64,000 nt of DNA from Micromonospora solifontis (GCF_003725545.1 NZ_RJLN01000013.1:1-64000); one strand, 5' to 3'; shown: positions 22,500 to 31,646, counted from the stretch's first letter. Numbers and translations are program-made. The notes: generated by a model not told the origin, from the letters alone.

Positions 22500-23084
22500 A
22501 TGAACACGATTATTCGTAAGAGCGTGCTTGGTATTGCTGGTCTGGCTTTCACCGGTGGTGTGTTCGCCGGTCCGATCGCCGCTCACGCTGAGGCCCGTCC
22601 CGTGGACGCCAAGCCCGTCGCGGTCCAGGCGGACAAGCCCGACATGGGCAAGCTGATCCCGCACGGTGTGCAGGGCACCCAGTCGAAGATTGATCTGAAC
22701 GACGAGCAGACCGCCAACGCCAAGGCGATCATCGCCGCCACGAAGAAGGCGGGCCTGCCGGAGCGGGCCGCGGTGATCTCCATCGCCACCAGCCTGCAGG
22801 AGTCGAAGCTGGAGAACCTGGGGCACCTCGGCGAGAAGAACGACCATGACTCGCTGGGCCTGTTCCAGCAGCGCCCGTCCAGCGGTTGGGGCACGCCGGA
22901 GCAGATCACCGACCCGGAGTACGCGACCCTGGCGTTCGAGAAGGGCCTCAAGCAGGTCGACGGCTGGCAGGACATGCCGCTGACCGAGGCCGCCCAGACC
23001 GTGCAGGTGTCGGCCTACCCGGACGCGTACGCGCAGTGGGAGCAGCAGGCCGCCGACATCGTCGCCCAGCACTGGAACAACTGA
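22500..23084 (+). CDS. Secreted lytic-transglycosylase-like protein, copy 1
   Basis: The 194-residue precursor has a signal peptide with probable cleavage after A30 (AAHA). Residues about 65-194 resemble the lysozyme-like domain of actinobacterial transglycosylase proteins: a presumed catalytic E101 in ATSLQESKLENL, then DHDSLGLFQQRPSSGWG and VQVSAYPDAYAQWE. It should cleave or remodel peptidoglycan outside the cell; the enzyme class is inferred. It differs from the copy at 31647 by roughly a dozen bases plus one codon. Confidence 0.75.
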   Translation: MNTIIRKSVLGIAGLAFTGGVFAGPIAAHAEARPVDAKPVAVQADKPDMGKLIPHGVQGTQSKIDLNDEQTANAKAIIAATKKAGLPERAAVISIATSLQESKLENLGHLGEKNDHDSLGLFQQRPSSGWGTPEQITDPEYATLAFEKGLKQVDGWQDMPLTEAAQTVQVSAYPDAYAQWEQQAADIVAQHWNN

Positions 23085-23098
23085 CCCTAACTAACGCC

Positions 23099-23135
23099 GC
23101 TGGCCGGCACCCCAACCAACGGGGTGCCGGCCGGC
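23099..23135. terminator. Terminator after transglycosylase copy 1
   Basis: Fifteen-base arms (23099-23113, 23121-23135) pair with one mismatch around AACCAAC, between converging genes. The same hairpin in perfect form follows copy 2. Confidence 0.8.
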
Positions 23136-23141
23136 GGCGCT

Positions 23142-23561
23142 CTACCCGACCGAGGCGACCAGTTCGACCTCGTACCCCTGAGTGTCGGACAGGTACGCGG
23201 CGTACGTCCGCGGGCCGCCGGCGTGCGGATGGCGGTCCGGGAAGAGCAGTTCCCATCCGTGCTCGGGCGCGGCCGCGACCAGCCGGTCCACCGCGGCCGG
23301 CGACCCGGCGTGGAAGGCCAGGTGGTTGAGGCCCGGGGCGAGCCGGTCGTGCACCCGTCCGCTGAGCGCCGGGGACTCCTCCAGGACCAGGTACGTGGGG
23401 CCGAGCCGCCAGGAGCGGCCGGCGGGCCACTCCTGGTACGGCGTCCAGCCCAGCTCGCCGAGAAGCCAGCCCCAGCTATGCGTGGCGGCCGTGAAATCGG
23501 GGACCCAGAGCTCGACGTGGTGCAGCGCGCCGACGGTCAGCGCTTCCCGCCCGGCACCCAT
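23142..23561 (-). CDS. VOC-family (glyoxalase-like) protein
   Basis: The 139-residue protein is a single vicinal-oxygen-chelate module. LHHVELWVPDF supplies the first metal-ligand His near residue 15, HLAFHAGS the middle ligand, and the end (GYEVELVA) the final Glu. The substrate is unknown. The ATG has GGAG seven bases upstream and lies 25 bases inside the end of the adenosyltransferase gene, so the two are co-transcribed. Confidence 0.8.
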   Translation of the reverse strand: MGAGREALTVGALHHVELWVPDFTAATHSWGWLLGELGWTPYQEWPAGRSWRLGPTYLVLEESPALSGRVHDRLAPGLNHLAFHAGSPAAVDRLVAAAPEHGWELLFPDRHPHAGGPRTYAAYLSDTQGYEVELVASVG

Positions 23562-24109
23562 AGCACGTCTCCGTCCGGATTTGCCGTTCTTGCCAGGATA
23601 AAGAGCAGATCGGAGAGCCGGTTGAGATACTTGGCCGGAAGAGGGCTGGTCCGGTCGGCGTCGTGCGCGACCAGGGCCCACGCCGCACGCTCGGCGCGCC
23701 GGGCGGTCGTCCGTGCCACGTGCAGCAGTGCCGCGCCGGCGGTGCCGCCGGGGAGGATGAAGGAGTCGAGCTTGCTCAGGCGCGCGTTGTACTCGTCGCA
23801 CCAGCCTTCGAGGCGCTCGACGTACTCCTCGGTGACCCGCAGGGGCGGATACTTCGGGTCCGGCTCCACCGGGGTCGCCAGGTCCGCGCCGACGTCGAAC
23901 ATGTCGTTCTGGATCGACTCCAGCACTGCCCGCAGCTCGTCGGGGAGCTGCCCGAGGGCGAGCGCGACGCCGATCGCGGCGTTGCACTCGTCCACGTCCG
24001 CGTACGCGGCGATCCGCGGATCGGTCTTCGGCACCTGCTCGTTGTTGCTCAGCCTGGTCATGCCGGCGTCGCCGGCCTTGGTGTAGATGCGCGTGAGGTG
24101 GACGGCCAT
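23537..24109 (-). CDS. Cob(I)alamin adenosyltransferase, PduO type
   Basis: The 190-residue enzyme transfers adenosyl from ATP to cob(I)alamin, forming adenosylcobalamin. Family motifs are [14 protein letters not shown] at the N-terminus, [10 protein letters not shown], and [12 protein letters not shown] followed by [14 protein letters not shown]. It would supply the cofactor for the two mutases encoded in this window (Ecm and IcmA). Its ATG overlaps that of murA head to head. Confidence 0.93.
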   Translation of the reverse strand: MAVHLTRIYTKAGDAGMTRLSNNEQVPKTDPRIAAYADVDECNAAIGVALALGQLPDELRAVLESIQNDMFDVGADLATPVEPDPKYPPLRVTEEYVERLEGWCDEYNARLSKLDSFILPGGTAGAALLHVARTTARRAERAAWALVAHDADRTSPLPAKYLNRLSDLLFILARTANPDGDVLWVPGGKR

Positions 24110-25547
24110 GACGCACAGCCTACGGATACCGGACCTGACCATCCCGGCGCGGCCGGGCCAGACCGGGTGGTCGGCCGGGGTCGGTCCGGGTGACGCCGGC
24201 GACCCGGCGGTCAACGACGTCGACGTCATCCGGGTGTCCGGCGAGGCCCGGCTGGCGGGCACGGTGCACGTGGTCGGCGCGAAGAACTCCGCCCTCAAAC
24301 TGATGGCCGCCGCGCTGCTCGCCCCCGGCCGCAGTGTGATCACCAACGTGCCGCGGATCACCGACATCGCGATCATGGGGGAGGTGCTCCGCCGGCTCGG
24401 CTGCGGCGTACGGTTCACCGCCGACGACCCGGTCGACCCGATGGTGGCCCGCGGCGGCGTGGAACGCTCCCGGTCGGTGGTCATCGACGTGCCGGAGCAG
24501 CCCGGCGCGGAGGCCGACTACGACCTGGTCCGCCGGCTGCGCGCGTCGATCTGCGTGCTTGGCCCGCTGCTGGCCCGCCGGGGGTACGTGCGGGTGGCCC
24601 ACCCTGGCGGTGACGCCATCGGCTCGCGCGGCCTGGACATGCACATCGCCGGGCTGGCCCGGATGGGCGCGGAGATCTCCGGTGAGCACGGGTTCGTGAT
24701 CGCCGAGGCCCCGGACGGGCTGCACGGCGCGGACATCGTGCTGGACTTTCCCAGCGTCGGCGCGACCGAGAACCTGGTGATGGCGGCGGTGCTGGCGCGG
24801 GGCAGCACGACGATCGACAACGCGGCCCGGGAGCCGGAGATCGTCGACATCTGCTCGATGCTGATCCGGATGGGCGCCCGGATCGAGGGCGAGGGCACCT
24901 CGACCCTGCACATCGTCGGGGTGCCCGAGTTGAACCCGGTCCGGCACGCCACGGTGGGGGACCGGATCGTCGCCGGGACCTGGGCGTTCGCCGCCGCGAT
25001 GACCCGTGGGGACGTCACCGTGACCGGGGTCGAGCCGGCCTACCTGGAGGTCGCGCTGGACAAGCTGGTCTCGGCCGGCGGCCTGGTCGAGACCCGGGGC
25101 GGGGGCTTCCGGGTACGGATGGACGACCGCCCGACCGCCGTGGACGTGGTGACCCTGCCGTTCCCGGGCTTCGCCACCGACCTGTTGCCGATGGCGATCG
25201 GCCTGGCCGCGGTGAGCGACGGGGGCTCTCTGATCACCGAGAACATCTTCGACGGCCGGTTCATGTTCGCCAACGAGATGATGCGGCTCGGCGCGGACAT
25301 CAGGACCGACGGTCACCATGCCCTGGTCTGCGGCCGCGAGCGGCTCTCCGGTGCCCCGGTGCGGGCCACCGACATCCGGGCCGGGGCGGGCCTGATCATC
25401 GCCGGGCTCTGCGCGGACGGGGTCACCGAGGTCTCCCACGTGCACCACGTCGACCGCGGTTACCCGGACTTCGTCGCCGACCTGCGGGCGCTCGGCGTGG
25501 CGGTGGAACGCGGCACCGTACCCGAGGAACCGGCCCTCGAGATCTGA
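24108..25547 (+). CDS. murA: UDP-GlcNAc 1-carboxyvinyltransferase, Asp-type (fosfomycin-insensitive form)
   Basis: The enzyme adds enolpyruvate from PEP to UDP-GlcNAc, the first committed step of peptidoglycan synthesis. The active-site loop reads [10 protein letters not shown], with D169 where most bacteria have the fosfomycin-alkylated Cys; mycobacteria and chlamydiae have the same change. At 479 residues it carries about 38 unconserved N-terminal residues before [11 protein letters not shown]. No other ATG/GTG/TTG start is available, so the ATG at 24108 is used, overlapping the divergent adenosyltransferase start by two bases. Confidence 0.93.
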   Translation: MTHSLRIPDLTIPARPGQTGWSAGVGPGDAGDPAVNDVDVIRVSGEARLAGTVHVVGAKNSALKLMAAALLAPGRSVITNVPRITDIAIMGEVLRRLGCGVRFTADDPVDPMVARGGVERSRSVVIDVPEQPGAEADYDLVRRLRASICVLGPLLARRGYVRVAHPGGDAIGSRGLDMHIAGLARMGAEISGEHGFVIAEAPDGLHGADIVLDFPSVGATENLVMAAVLARGSTTIDNAAREPEIVDICSMLIRMGARIEGEGTSTLHIVGVPELNPVRHATVGDRIVAGTWAFAAAMTRGDVTVTGVEPAYLEVALDKLVSAGGLVETRGGGFRVRMDDRPTAVDVVTLPFPGFATDLLPMAIGLAAVSDGGSLITENIFDGRFMFANEMMRLGADIRTDGHHALVCGRERLSGAPVRATDIRAGAGLIIAGLCADGVTEVSHVHHVDRGYPDFVADLRALGVAVERGTVPEEPALEI

Positions 25548-25558
25548 TGGGGGAGAGG

Positions 25559-25576
25559 GCTTAGCCCTCGTTCAGG
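25559..25576 (+). promoter_or_regulatory. Acyl-CoA regulon palindrome, hbd site
   Basis: GCTTAGCCCTCGTTCAGG matches the icmA site at 15 of 18 positions. It ends nine bases before the -10 box TAGGGT (25586-25591), exactly the spacing seen at icmA, so a bound protein would cover the -35 region. Confidence 0.6.
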
Positions 25577-25625
25577 CTCGCCGATTAGGGTGTGGCAGAC
25601 ACATCAACAGGCGAGGGAGAAGCAG

Positions 25626-26474
25626 ATGGCGGGTCGACTCGCGGTCGTCGGTGCCGGGCTGATGGGCTCGGGCATCGCCCAGGTGGCGGCGCAGGCTGGC
25701 TGGCAGGTGACGCTGCGGGACCTGGACGACGCGGCCACCAAGCGGGGCGTCGACGGCATCCGGAAGTCGCTGGAGAAGTTCGCCGAGAAGGGGAAGATCG
25801 AGGCGTCCGAGGTCGAGGCGACCCTTGCCCGGATCACCCCGACCACCGAGCTGGAGGCGGCGGCCGACGCGGACATCGTGGTCGAGGCGGTCTTCGAGAA
25901 GATCGAGATCAAGCACGAGGTCTTCCGCGCGCTGGACAAGATCTGCAAGGCCGACGCGGTGCTGGCCACCAACACCTCGGCCATCCCGGTCACCCAGATC
26001 GCCACGGCGACCGAGCGCCCGGAGTCGGTCGTCGGTACCCACTTCTTCTCGCCGGTGCCGATGATGAAGCTCTGCGAGCTGGTCCGGGGTTACAAGACCA
26101 GCGACGCCGCCCTGGCGACCGCGAAGGCGTTCGCCGAGGAGATCGGCAAGACCGTGGTGGTGGTCAACCGGGACATCGCCGGCTTCGTCACCACCCGGCT
26201 GATCTGCGCGCTGGCCATGGAGGCGGTCAAGCTGGTCGAGTCCGGGGTGATCTCGGCCGAGGACCTGGACACCGCCTGCAAGCTGGGCTTCGGCCACGCC
26301 ATGGGCCCGCTGGCCACGGTCGACCTGACCGGCGTCGACGTGCTGCTCAACGCCACGAAGAACATCTACACCGACACCGCGGACGAGAAGTTCTTCCCGC
26401 CGGAGCTGCTCCAGCGCATGGCCACCGCCGGCGATCTGGGCCGCAAGACCGGCCAGGGCTTCTACTCGTACTGA
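25626..26474 (+). CDS. hbd: 3-hydroxybutyryl-CoA dehydrogenase
   Basis: The 282-residue NAD(P)-dependent enzyme interconverts acetoacetyl-CoA and 3-hydroxybutyryl-CoA. The Rossmann motif is VVGAGLMGSGIAQ at 7-19. The catalytic His lies in THFFSPVPMMKLCELV and the C-terminal domain has GPLATVDLTGVDVLL. With the thiolase and Ccr in this window it would feed the ethylmalonyl-CoA pathway. Its promoter carries the recurrent palindrome. Confidence 0.92.
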   Translation: MAGRLAVVGAGLMGSGIAQVAAQAGWQVTLRDLDDAATKRGVDGIRKSLEKFAEKGKIEASEVEATLARITPTTELEAAADADIVVEAVFEKIEIKHEVFRALDKICKADAVLATNTSAIPVTQIATATERPESVVGTHFFSPVPMMKLCELVRGYKTSDAALATAKAFAEEIGKTVVVVNRDIAGFVTTRLICALAMEAVKLVESGVISAEDLDTACKLGFGHAMGPLATVDLTGVDVLLNATKNIYTDTADEKFFPPELLQRMATAGDLGRKTGQGFYSY

Positions 26475-26740
26475 GCCGACCCGGGCCCTGCGGCACGCCG
26501 CAGGGCCCGTCCGTCCTCGGTGACCGCAGCGGGATCAGCTCGCCCGGGTCGGGGTGAGGGCGCCGCCCAGCAGCGCGAACCGATCCGGATCAGCCGGATG
26601 TCTCCGGCCGGGACGTCGGGTCCGTCGGTGACGGCCTTCCGGGCGGCCAGTTGGCGGGCGGCGAGCCCACCGACCGCCACGACGCCCGCCGTACCGGCGG
26701 CGGCCGCCAGCAGCCGACGCCGGGTCAGGGTGTGAGCCAT
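26462..26740 (-). CDS. Small hypothetical protein with Tat-like signal
   Basis: The 92-residue frame opens with RRRLLAAAAGTAGVVAVGGLAARQLAA, a twin-arginine-style signal or membrane anchor, followed by GPDVPAGDIRLIRIGSRCW. Its last 15 residues are encoded by the hbd terminator hairpin and overlap the hbd end by 13 bases, so the true C-terminus is doubtful. Function is not recognised. Confidence 0.5.
   Translation of the reverse strand: MAHTLTRRRLLAAAAGTAGVVAVGGLAARQLAARKAVTDGPDVPAGDIRLIRIGSRCWAAPSPRPGRADPAAVTEDGRALRRAAGPGSAQYE
26483..26508. terminator. Terminator after hbd
   Basis: A perfect 12-bp stem (26483-26494 with 26497-26508) with a 2-base gap sits nine bases after the hbd stop. Confidence 0.75.
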
Positions 26741-26800
26741 GCCGCACAGTGTTCCACCTGCGGCGACGTTAGGCCCCGGGCCGCTGCGGGGGCCGCCGGG

Positions 26801-27646
26801 TCAGCCGTCGCGCTTGGTGGTCCAGCGGAAGGTGGTCAGGCAGAGGACCAGGCCGATGACGCACCAGGCGGCGAGCACCAGGGCCACCTTGCCCAGCTCG
26901 AACGAGCCGCCGGGCTCCTGCCCGCCGAAGCTGTCCGGCAGGAAGACCGACCGCAGTCCCTGGCACATCCACTTGAGCGGGAAGAGCGCGGCGACCTGCT
27001 GCATCCAGGTCGGCAGGCTGGTGAAGACGAAGAACACCCCGGAGATGAACTGGAGGACCAGTGCCACCGGGGTGACCACCGCCGAGCCGCTGCGGGCGGT
27101 CCGGGCCAGCGAGGAGATGGCGATGCCGCAGAGCGTGCAGGCGGTGACGCCGAGGACCGCGACCCAGCCGAAGGTCGCCCACTTGGCGGCGGTGTCGGGC
27201 AGCTTCAGGTCGAACAGCGCCACCGACACGGCGAGCAGCAGTGCGGTCTCGGCGATCCCGATGGCGACCACCATGAGGACCTTGCCGGCGAACCACACCC
27301 ATTTCGGCATCGGCGTGCCCCGGTAGCGCTTGAGCACGCCCCGGTCCCGCTCGATGGGGATCCAGATGCCGAGGTTCTGGAAGCTCACCGTCATCAGGCC
27401 GGTCGCGATCATGCCGGTGATGAAGTACTGCGTGTAGCTGACCCCCGGTGCGATCTCGTCGTTGAAGATCGCCGCGAAGATCAGGATCATGATGATCGGG
27501 AAGCCCATCGTGAAGACGACGGACTCCCGGCTGCGCAGGAACTGGGTGATCTCCAACCGCCCCTGGCGCAGGGCCAGGGCGCCCGCCCCGAGCCGCCGGG
27601 CCGGTGCGGCGGCGACCGGGGCCGCCGGCTTCGTCGTGGTCGTCAT
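26801..27646 (-). CDS. ABC-2 type exporter permease
   Basis: The 281-residue membrane protein has six predicted helices: one near 45-65, then a cluster from 75 to 265. The segment ERDRGVLKRYRGTPMP is typical of ABC-2 permeases used for drug or lipid export. Its start overlaps the stop of the upstream ATPase gene (ATGA), so the two form one exporter. Substrate is unknown. Confidence 0.88.
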   Translation of the reverse strand: MTTTTKPAAPVAAAPARRLGAGALALRQGRLEITQFLRSRESVVFTMGFPIIMILIFAAIFNDEIAPGVSYTQYFITGMIATGLMTVSFQNLGIWIPIERDRGVLKRYRGTPMPKWVWFAGKVLMVVAIGIAETALLLAVSVALFDLKLPDTAAKWATFGWVAVLGVTACTLCGIAISSLARTARSGSAVVTPVALVLQFISGVFFVFTSLPTWMQQVAALFPLKWMCQGLRSVFLPDSFGGQEPGGSFELGKVALVLAAWCVIGLVLCLTTFRWTTKRDG

Positions 27647-28491
27647 CAGTGTCCGATCATCCGCAGGTAGACGTCTTCGAGGGTCGGCCGGGTCACGGTG
27701 AGGCCGGGGACCTCACCGCCGAAGCGCGCGGCGAGCTCCGCCACCAGCGCCGTCGGCGTCGCGGTCTCCGCCGACTCCGGCGTCCCGTCCGGGGTACGCC
27801 AGGAGACGGTCGCCAGGCCCTCCTGCCGGTTGCCGAGCCGGTTCGGCGGGGCGACCTCGACCAGCCGGCCGGCGGCGATCACGCCCACCCGGTCCGCGAG
27901 GGCCTCGGCCTCGTCCAGGTAGTGCGTGGTCAGCACGATGGTGGTGCCGGCGGCGGCCAGGTCGCGGATCAGCTCCCAGAACTCCCGGCGGGCCTCCGGG
28001 TCGAAGCCGGTGGTCGGCTCGTCCAGGAAGAGCAGCTCGGGGCGGCCGATGATGCCCAGCGCCACGTCGAGCCGGCGCTTCTGCCCGCCGGAGAGGGTGT
28101 GCGTGCGGGCCTTCGCCTTGGCGCCCAGCCCGACCCGCTCGATCACCTTGTCGGGGTCGTCGGCCCCCGGGTAGAAGCCGGAGAAGTGCCGGACCACCTC
28201 GGCGACGGTCAGCTCGTCGAACTCGCCGGTGCCCTGGAGCACGATGCCGACCCGGGAACGCCAGTTCGGGTCCGGACTGGCTGGATCGGCGCCGAGCACG
28301 CGTACCTCACCGGCGTCGCGCCGCCGGTAGCCTTCCAGGATCTCCACCGTGGTGGTCTTGCCGGCGCCGTTCGGGCCGAGCAGGGCGAACACCTCGCCCC
28401 GGTGCACGTCCAGGTCCACGCCCGCCACGGCGACGTTGTCCCCGTACGCCTTGCGCAGCCCCCGTACGGAGATCGCGAGCTGGTCATCCAT
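27646..28491 (-). CDS. ABC transporter ATP-binding protein (DrrA-like)
   Basis: The 281-residue ATPase has Walker A GPNGAGKTT near 39, signature LSGGQKRRLD near 134 and Walker B LLFLDEPTTGFDPEARR near 153, followed by the H-loop. The C-terminal region resembles DrrA-type exporters. The ATG at 28491 starts MDDQLAISVRGL; an in-frame start nine codons earlier is less likely. It is divergent from ecm, with a 151-base gap. Confidence 0.88.
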   Translation of the reverse strand: MDDQLAISVRGLRKAYGDNVAVAGVDLDVHRGEVFALLGPNGAGKTTTVEILEGYRRRDAGEVRVLGADPASPDPNWRSRVGIVLQGTGEFDELTVAEVVRHFSGFYPGADDPDKVIERVGLGAKAKARTHTLSGGQKRRLDVALGIIGRPELLFLDEPTTGFDPEARREFWELIRDLAAAGTTIVLTTHYLDEAEALADRVGVIAAGRLVEVAPPNRLGNRQEGLATVSWRTPDGTPESAETATPTALVAELAARFGGEVPGLTVTRPTLEDVYLRMIGH

Positions 28492-28616
28492 GACGTCCAG
28501 TGTGCGTCCGCGGCGCAATCGGCGACGGGCCGGGGTGTGGTGGTGTCGGCCATGTCGCGCCGCTCGTGTCCGTCGGTCCGCTCCATGGACCTGTGTGGTT
28601 TTCCACAGCCCGTTTT

Positions 28617-28636
28617 ACTGAACGGTAACTTAGACT
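28617..28636 (+). promoter_or_regulatory. ecm promoter: regulon palindrome overlapping -10 box
   Basis: ACTGAACGGTAACTTAGA (28617-28634) resembles the reverse complement of the icmA site at 12 of 18 positions. It overlaps the -10 box TAGACT (28631-28636), which ends six bases before the ATG and implies a leaderless message. Confidence 0.6.
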
Positions 28637-28642
28637 CCGGCC

Positions 28643-30664
28643 ATGGGTGAGAAGGGCATGGATGAGAAGGCTCCCTCGGCTCGACTGCCGGAGCGCGACC
28701 GCCCCTGGGTGATGCGCACCTACGCCGGGCACTCCTCCGCCGCGGCCACCAACGCGCTCTTCCGCCGCAACCTGGCGAAGGGGCAGACCGGTCTCTCCGT
28801 CGCCTTCGACCTGCCCACCCAGACCGGGTACGACCCGGACCACGAGCTGGCCACCGGTGAGGTGGGCCGGGTGGGCGTCCCGGTGGCGCACCTCGGCGAC
28901 ATGCGGGCCCTCTTCGACGGCATCCCGCTGGCCGAGATGAACACCTCGATGACCATCAACGCGCCGGCCATGTGGCTGCTCGGCCTCTACGGCACGGTCG
29001 CCGCCGAGCAGGGCGCGGAGCTGCACCGCTGCGCCGGCACCACGCAGAACGACATCATCAAGGAGTACCTGTCCCGGGGGACGTACATCTTCCCGCCGGC
29101 CGCGTCGCTGCGGCTGACCGCGGACGTCATCGCGTACACGCTGCGCGAGATGCCGAAGTGGAACCCGGTCAACATCTGCTCGTACCACCTCCAGGAGGCC
29201 GGCGCGACGCCGGTGCAGGAGGTCGGCTTCGCGCTCGCCACCGCCGTCGCCGTGCTCGACGCGGTCCGGGACTCCGGCCAGGTGCCCGCCGAGCGGATGG
29301 GCGACGTCGTCCAGCGGATCTCCTTCTTCGTCAACGCGGGGGTGCGCTTCGTCGAGGAGATCGCCAAGATGCGCGCGTTCGGCGCGCTCTGGGACGAGAT
29401 CACCCGCGACCGGTACGGCGTGACCAACCCGAAACAGCGCCGGTTCCGCTACGGCGTCCAGGTCAACTCGCTCGGCCTCACCGAGGCGCAGCCGGAGAAC
29501 AACATCCAGCGCATCGTGCTGGAGATGCTCGGCGTGACCCTCTCCCGGGACGCCCGGGCCCGCGCCGTGCAGCTGCCCGCCTGGAACGAGGCGCTCGGCC
29601 TGCCCCGCCCGTGGGACCAGCAGTGGTCGCTGCGCATGCAGCAGGTGCTGGCGTACGAGTCGGACCTGCTGGAGTACCCGGACCTCTTCGAGGGCTCGCA
29701 CGTGATGACCGCGCTGGTCGACGACATCGTCGCCGGTGCCCGGGTCGAGCTGGAGAAGGTGCTGGAGATGGGCGGCGTGGTGGCCGCCGTGGAGACCGGC
29801 TACCTGAAGAGCGCCCTGGTCGCCTCGCTCGCCGACCGTCGCCGGCGGATGGAGGCCGGCACCGACGTGGTGATCGGCGTCAACCGGTACACCGAGACCG
29901 AGCCGTCGCCGCTGACCGCGGCCGGCGCCGAGGCGATCGAGCAGGTCGATCCGGCCGTCGAGGCGGCCGCCGCCGACGCCGTACGCGAGTGGCGGGCCGG
30001 CCGGGACGCGGCGGCCGTGGACGCGGCACTGGCCCGGCTCCGCGCGGACGCCGCGACCACCACGAACCTGATGGCCGCGACGCTGGAGTGCGTGCGGGCC
30101 GGGGTGACCACCGGGGAGTGGGCCGGCGCGTTGCGCCAGGTCTTCGGCGAGTACCGGGCCCCCACGGGCCTCGCGGGGGCGGCCGGCGCCGGCGGCGAGG
30201 CGGGCCTCGCGGCGGTCCGGGAGCGGGTCGCCGCCACCGCGCGGGAGCTGGGCAGCGGCCGGCTGCGGCTGCTGGTCGGCAAGCCGGGCCTGGACGGGCA
30301 CTCCAACGGCGCCGAGCAGATCGCGGTACGCGCCCGCGACGCCGGCTTCGAGGTGGTCTACCAGGGCATCCGGCTGACCGCCGGGCAGATCGTGGCCGCC
30401 GCCGTCGAGGAGGACGTGGACCTGGTCGGCCTCTCCGTGCTCTCCGGCTCGCACCTCGCCGCCGTGCCGGCGGTGCTGGACGGGCTGCGCGTCGCCGGGC
30501 GGGGTGACCTGCCGGTGGTGGTCGGCGGCATCATCCCGACCGCCGACGCGGCGACGCTGCGGGCCGCCGGGGTGGCCCGGGTCTACACGCCGAAGGACTT
30601 CGCGCTCACCGGCATCATCGACGACCTCGTGACGGTGATCCGCGAGGCCAACGCCCTGGGTTGA
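28643..30664 (+). CDS. ecm: Ethylmalonyl-CoA mutase (MeaA type)
   Basis: This 673-residue adenosylcobalamin enzyme converts ethylmalonyl-CoA to methylsuccinyl-CoA. The mutase barrel (about 20-530) has MRTYAGHS, GLSVAFDLPTQTGYDPDH and a TTQNDIIKEYLSRGTYIFPP substrate segment. A fused B12-binding domain has DGHSNG (D551, H553, G556) and the VVVGGIIP loop. A single chain of this size with DLPTQTGYD matches MeaA/Ecm rather than methylmalonyl-CoA mutase. It is the signature enzyme of the ethylmalonyl-CoA acetate-assimilation pathway. Confidence 0.9.
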   Translation: MGEKGMDEKAPSARLPERDRPWVMRTYAGHSSAAATNALFRRNLAKGQTGLSVAFDLPTQTGYDPDHELATGEVGRVGVPVAHLGDMRALFDGIPLAEMNTSMTINAPAMWLLGLYGTVAAEQGAELHRCAGTTQNDIIKEYLSRGTYIFPPAASLRLTADVIAYTLREMPKWNPVNICSYHLQEAGATPVQEVGFALATAVAVLDAVRDSGQVPAERMGDVVQRISFFVNAGVRFVEEIAKMRAFGALWDEITRDRYGVTNPKQRRFRYGVQVNSLGLTEAQPENNIQRIVLEMLGVTLSRDARARAVQLPAWNEALGLPRPWDQQWSLRMQQVLAYESDLLEYPDLFEGSHVMTALVDDIVAGARVELEKVLEMGGVVAAVETGYLKSALVASLADRRRRMEAGTDVVIGVNRYTETEPSPLTAAGAEAIEQVDPAVEAAAADAVREWRAGRDAAAVDAALARLRADAATTTNLMAATLECVRAGVTTGEWAGALRQVFGEYRAPTGLAGAAGAGGEAGLAAVRERVAATARELGSGRLRLLVGKPGLDGHSNGAEQIAVRARDAGFEVVYQGIRLTAGQIVAAAVEEDVDLVGLSVLSGSHLAAVPAVLDGLRVAGRGDLPVVVGGIIPTADAATLRAAGVARVYTPKDFALTGIIDDLVTVIREANALG

Positions 30665-30679
30665 GCCCCTTTCAACGCC

Positions 30680-30976
30680 TCAGCGGCTCACGTAGGTCTG
30701 GCAGTCGGCCAGGTCCGTCCGCGGGCCGACGGTGATCGCCGGGGCGTGGCACTCCAGATCCGAGTTGTGCTGGCAGTCCGACCGGGTGCAGGCGCCGACC
30801 TGGGCGTTGATCTGGTCGGTGCCGCCGCGTACCGGCATCTCGACGAAGGTGTGGCAGTGCGCGTGGTCGCTGCTGCCGATCGTGATCGCGAAGGCGTGGC
30901 AGTCGTTGGTGTGGTTGTAGGCGCAGGACCTGACGGTGCATTCCTGCACCCGGGGCATCTCCATCGACGCGGTCAT
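30680..30976 (-). CDS. Tandem DUF1540 cysteine-rich protein
   Basis: The 98-residue protein holds two DUF1540 repeats (about 12-43 and 62-96), each with the pattern CxxxxCxxNxxxxCxAxAITIG and a later Cys. The cysteines and histidines suggest metal binding, which is unproven. The ribosome binding site AAGGAGG is strong and a TAAAAT -10 box lies at 31006-31011 on the minus strand. It converges on ecm. Confidence 0.8.
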   Translation of the reverse strand: MTASMEMPRVQECTVRSCAYNHTNDCHAFAITIGSSDHAHCHTFVEMPVRGGTDQINAQVGACTRSDCQHNSDLECHAPAITVGPRTDLADCQTYVSR

Positions 30977-31384
30977 GGCGGCGTCCTCCTTAGGTGTCTG
31001 AGGCGATTTTAGGCATTTGGCCGATTCACCTTCGCGGCGTTCGTGGCCTCGTCCCCCGGTCCCTGCTCTGCAGCGGTGCCCCGCCCTGATCAGCGGCTCG
31101 GTGAGCGGCTCGCTCTGCGGCAGCTCGCGGTGTCCGGGCCGCCGGTCAGGGCGCTCTGCGGCATGGCGAGTGGATCACGACGGTCCTGCCGGAGACGGCG
31201 AGGCGTTATGTCGCCCATGTCCGGTTCGTCAAGCGATGGGCGTGCTCGGTGGAACGCTATGGAGGTCATCGGGGCCCGGATACCTACATGGCGTTCCACC
31301 GAGCAGGGCCGGCTACCGGGATGGCCTGGGTTGCGTGGGGTGTGGTGTCCGGTTTGGGGGTGTGGCCGGGGACATCGTGGGGGC
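30977..31384. other. Non-coding spacer with gene relic
   Basis: Apart from the DUF1540 promoter no gene is supported here. About 31140-31250 translates, with apparent frame breaks, to a fragment containing GEWITTVLPETARRYVAHV, similar to AEWISVVLP in the spacer before transglycosylase copy 1. Confidence 0.5.
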
Positions 31385-31646
31385 GGAATGGTGGCCGGGT
31401 CGGGGGCGTTGAACACCGGTGTACGGCCGAGGAAGACCACCGCCCCGCCCAGCGGGATGACAACCCCGCCGGCAGATGGCCGGGAATGATGGTGGCCGGC
31501 CGGTCGTTACACATGGTCCCGGCGCCGCGAAGCGGCCCAGCCCCGCGCGCCGGATTCCCCGAGACTTTGAGCGCCTGACGGTGCTTGCGCACACCCTGCC
31601 GACCCCCATCGGTGATGGTGCGCCGACCCCCGAATGGAGCTTCGCC
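31385..31646 (+). promoter_or_regulatory. Conserved leader of transglycosylase-like gene, copy 2
   Basis: This is the counterpart of 22173-22499 and shares its conserved blocks. It is about 65 bases shorter in the middle. Conservation outside the coding region suggests the promoter and a functional 5' untranslated RNA were duplicated with the gene. Confidence 0.55.
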
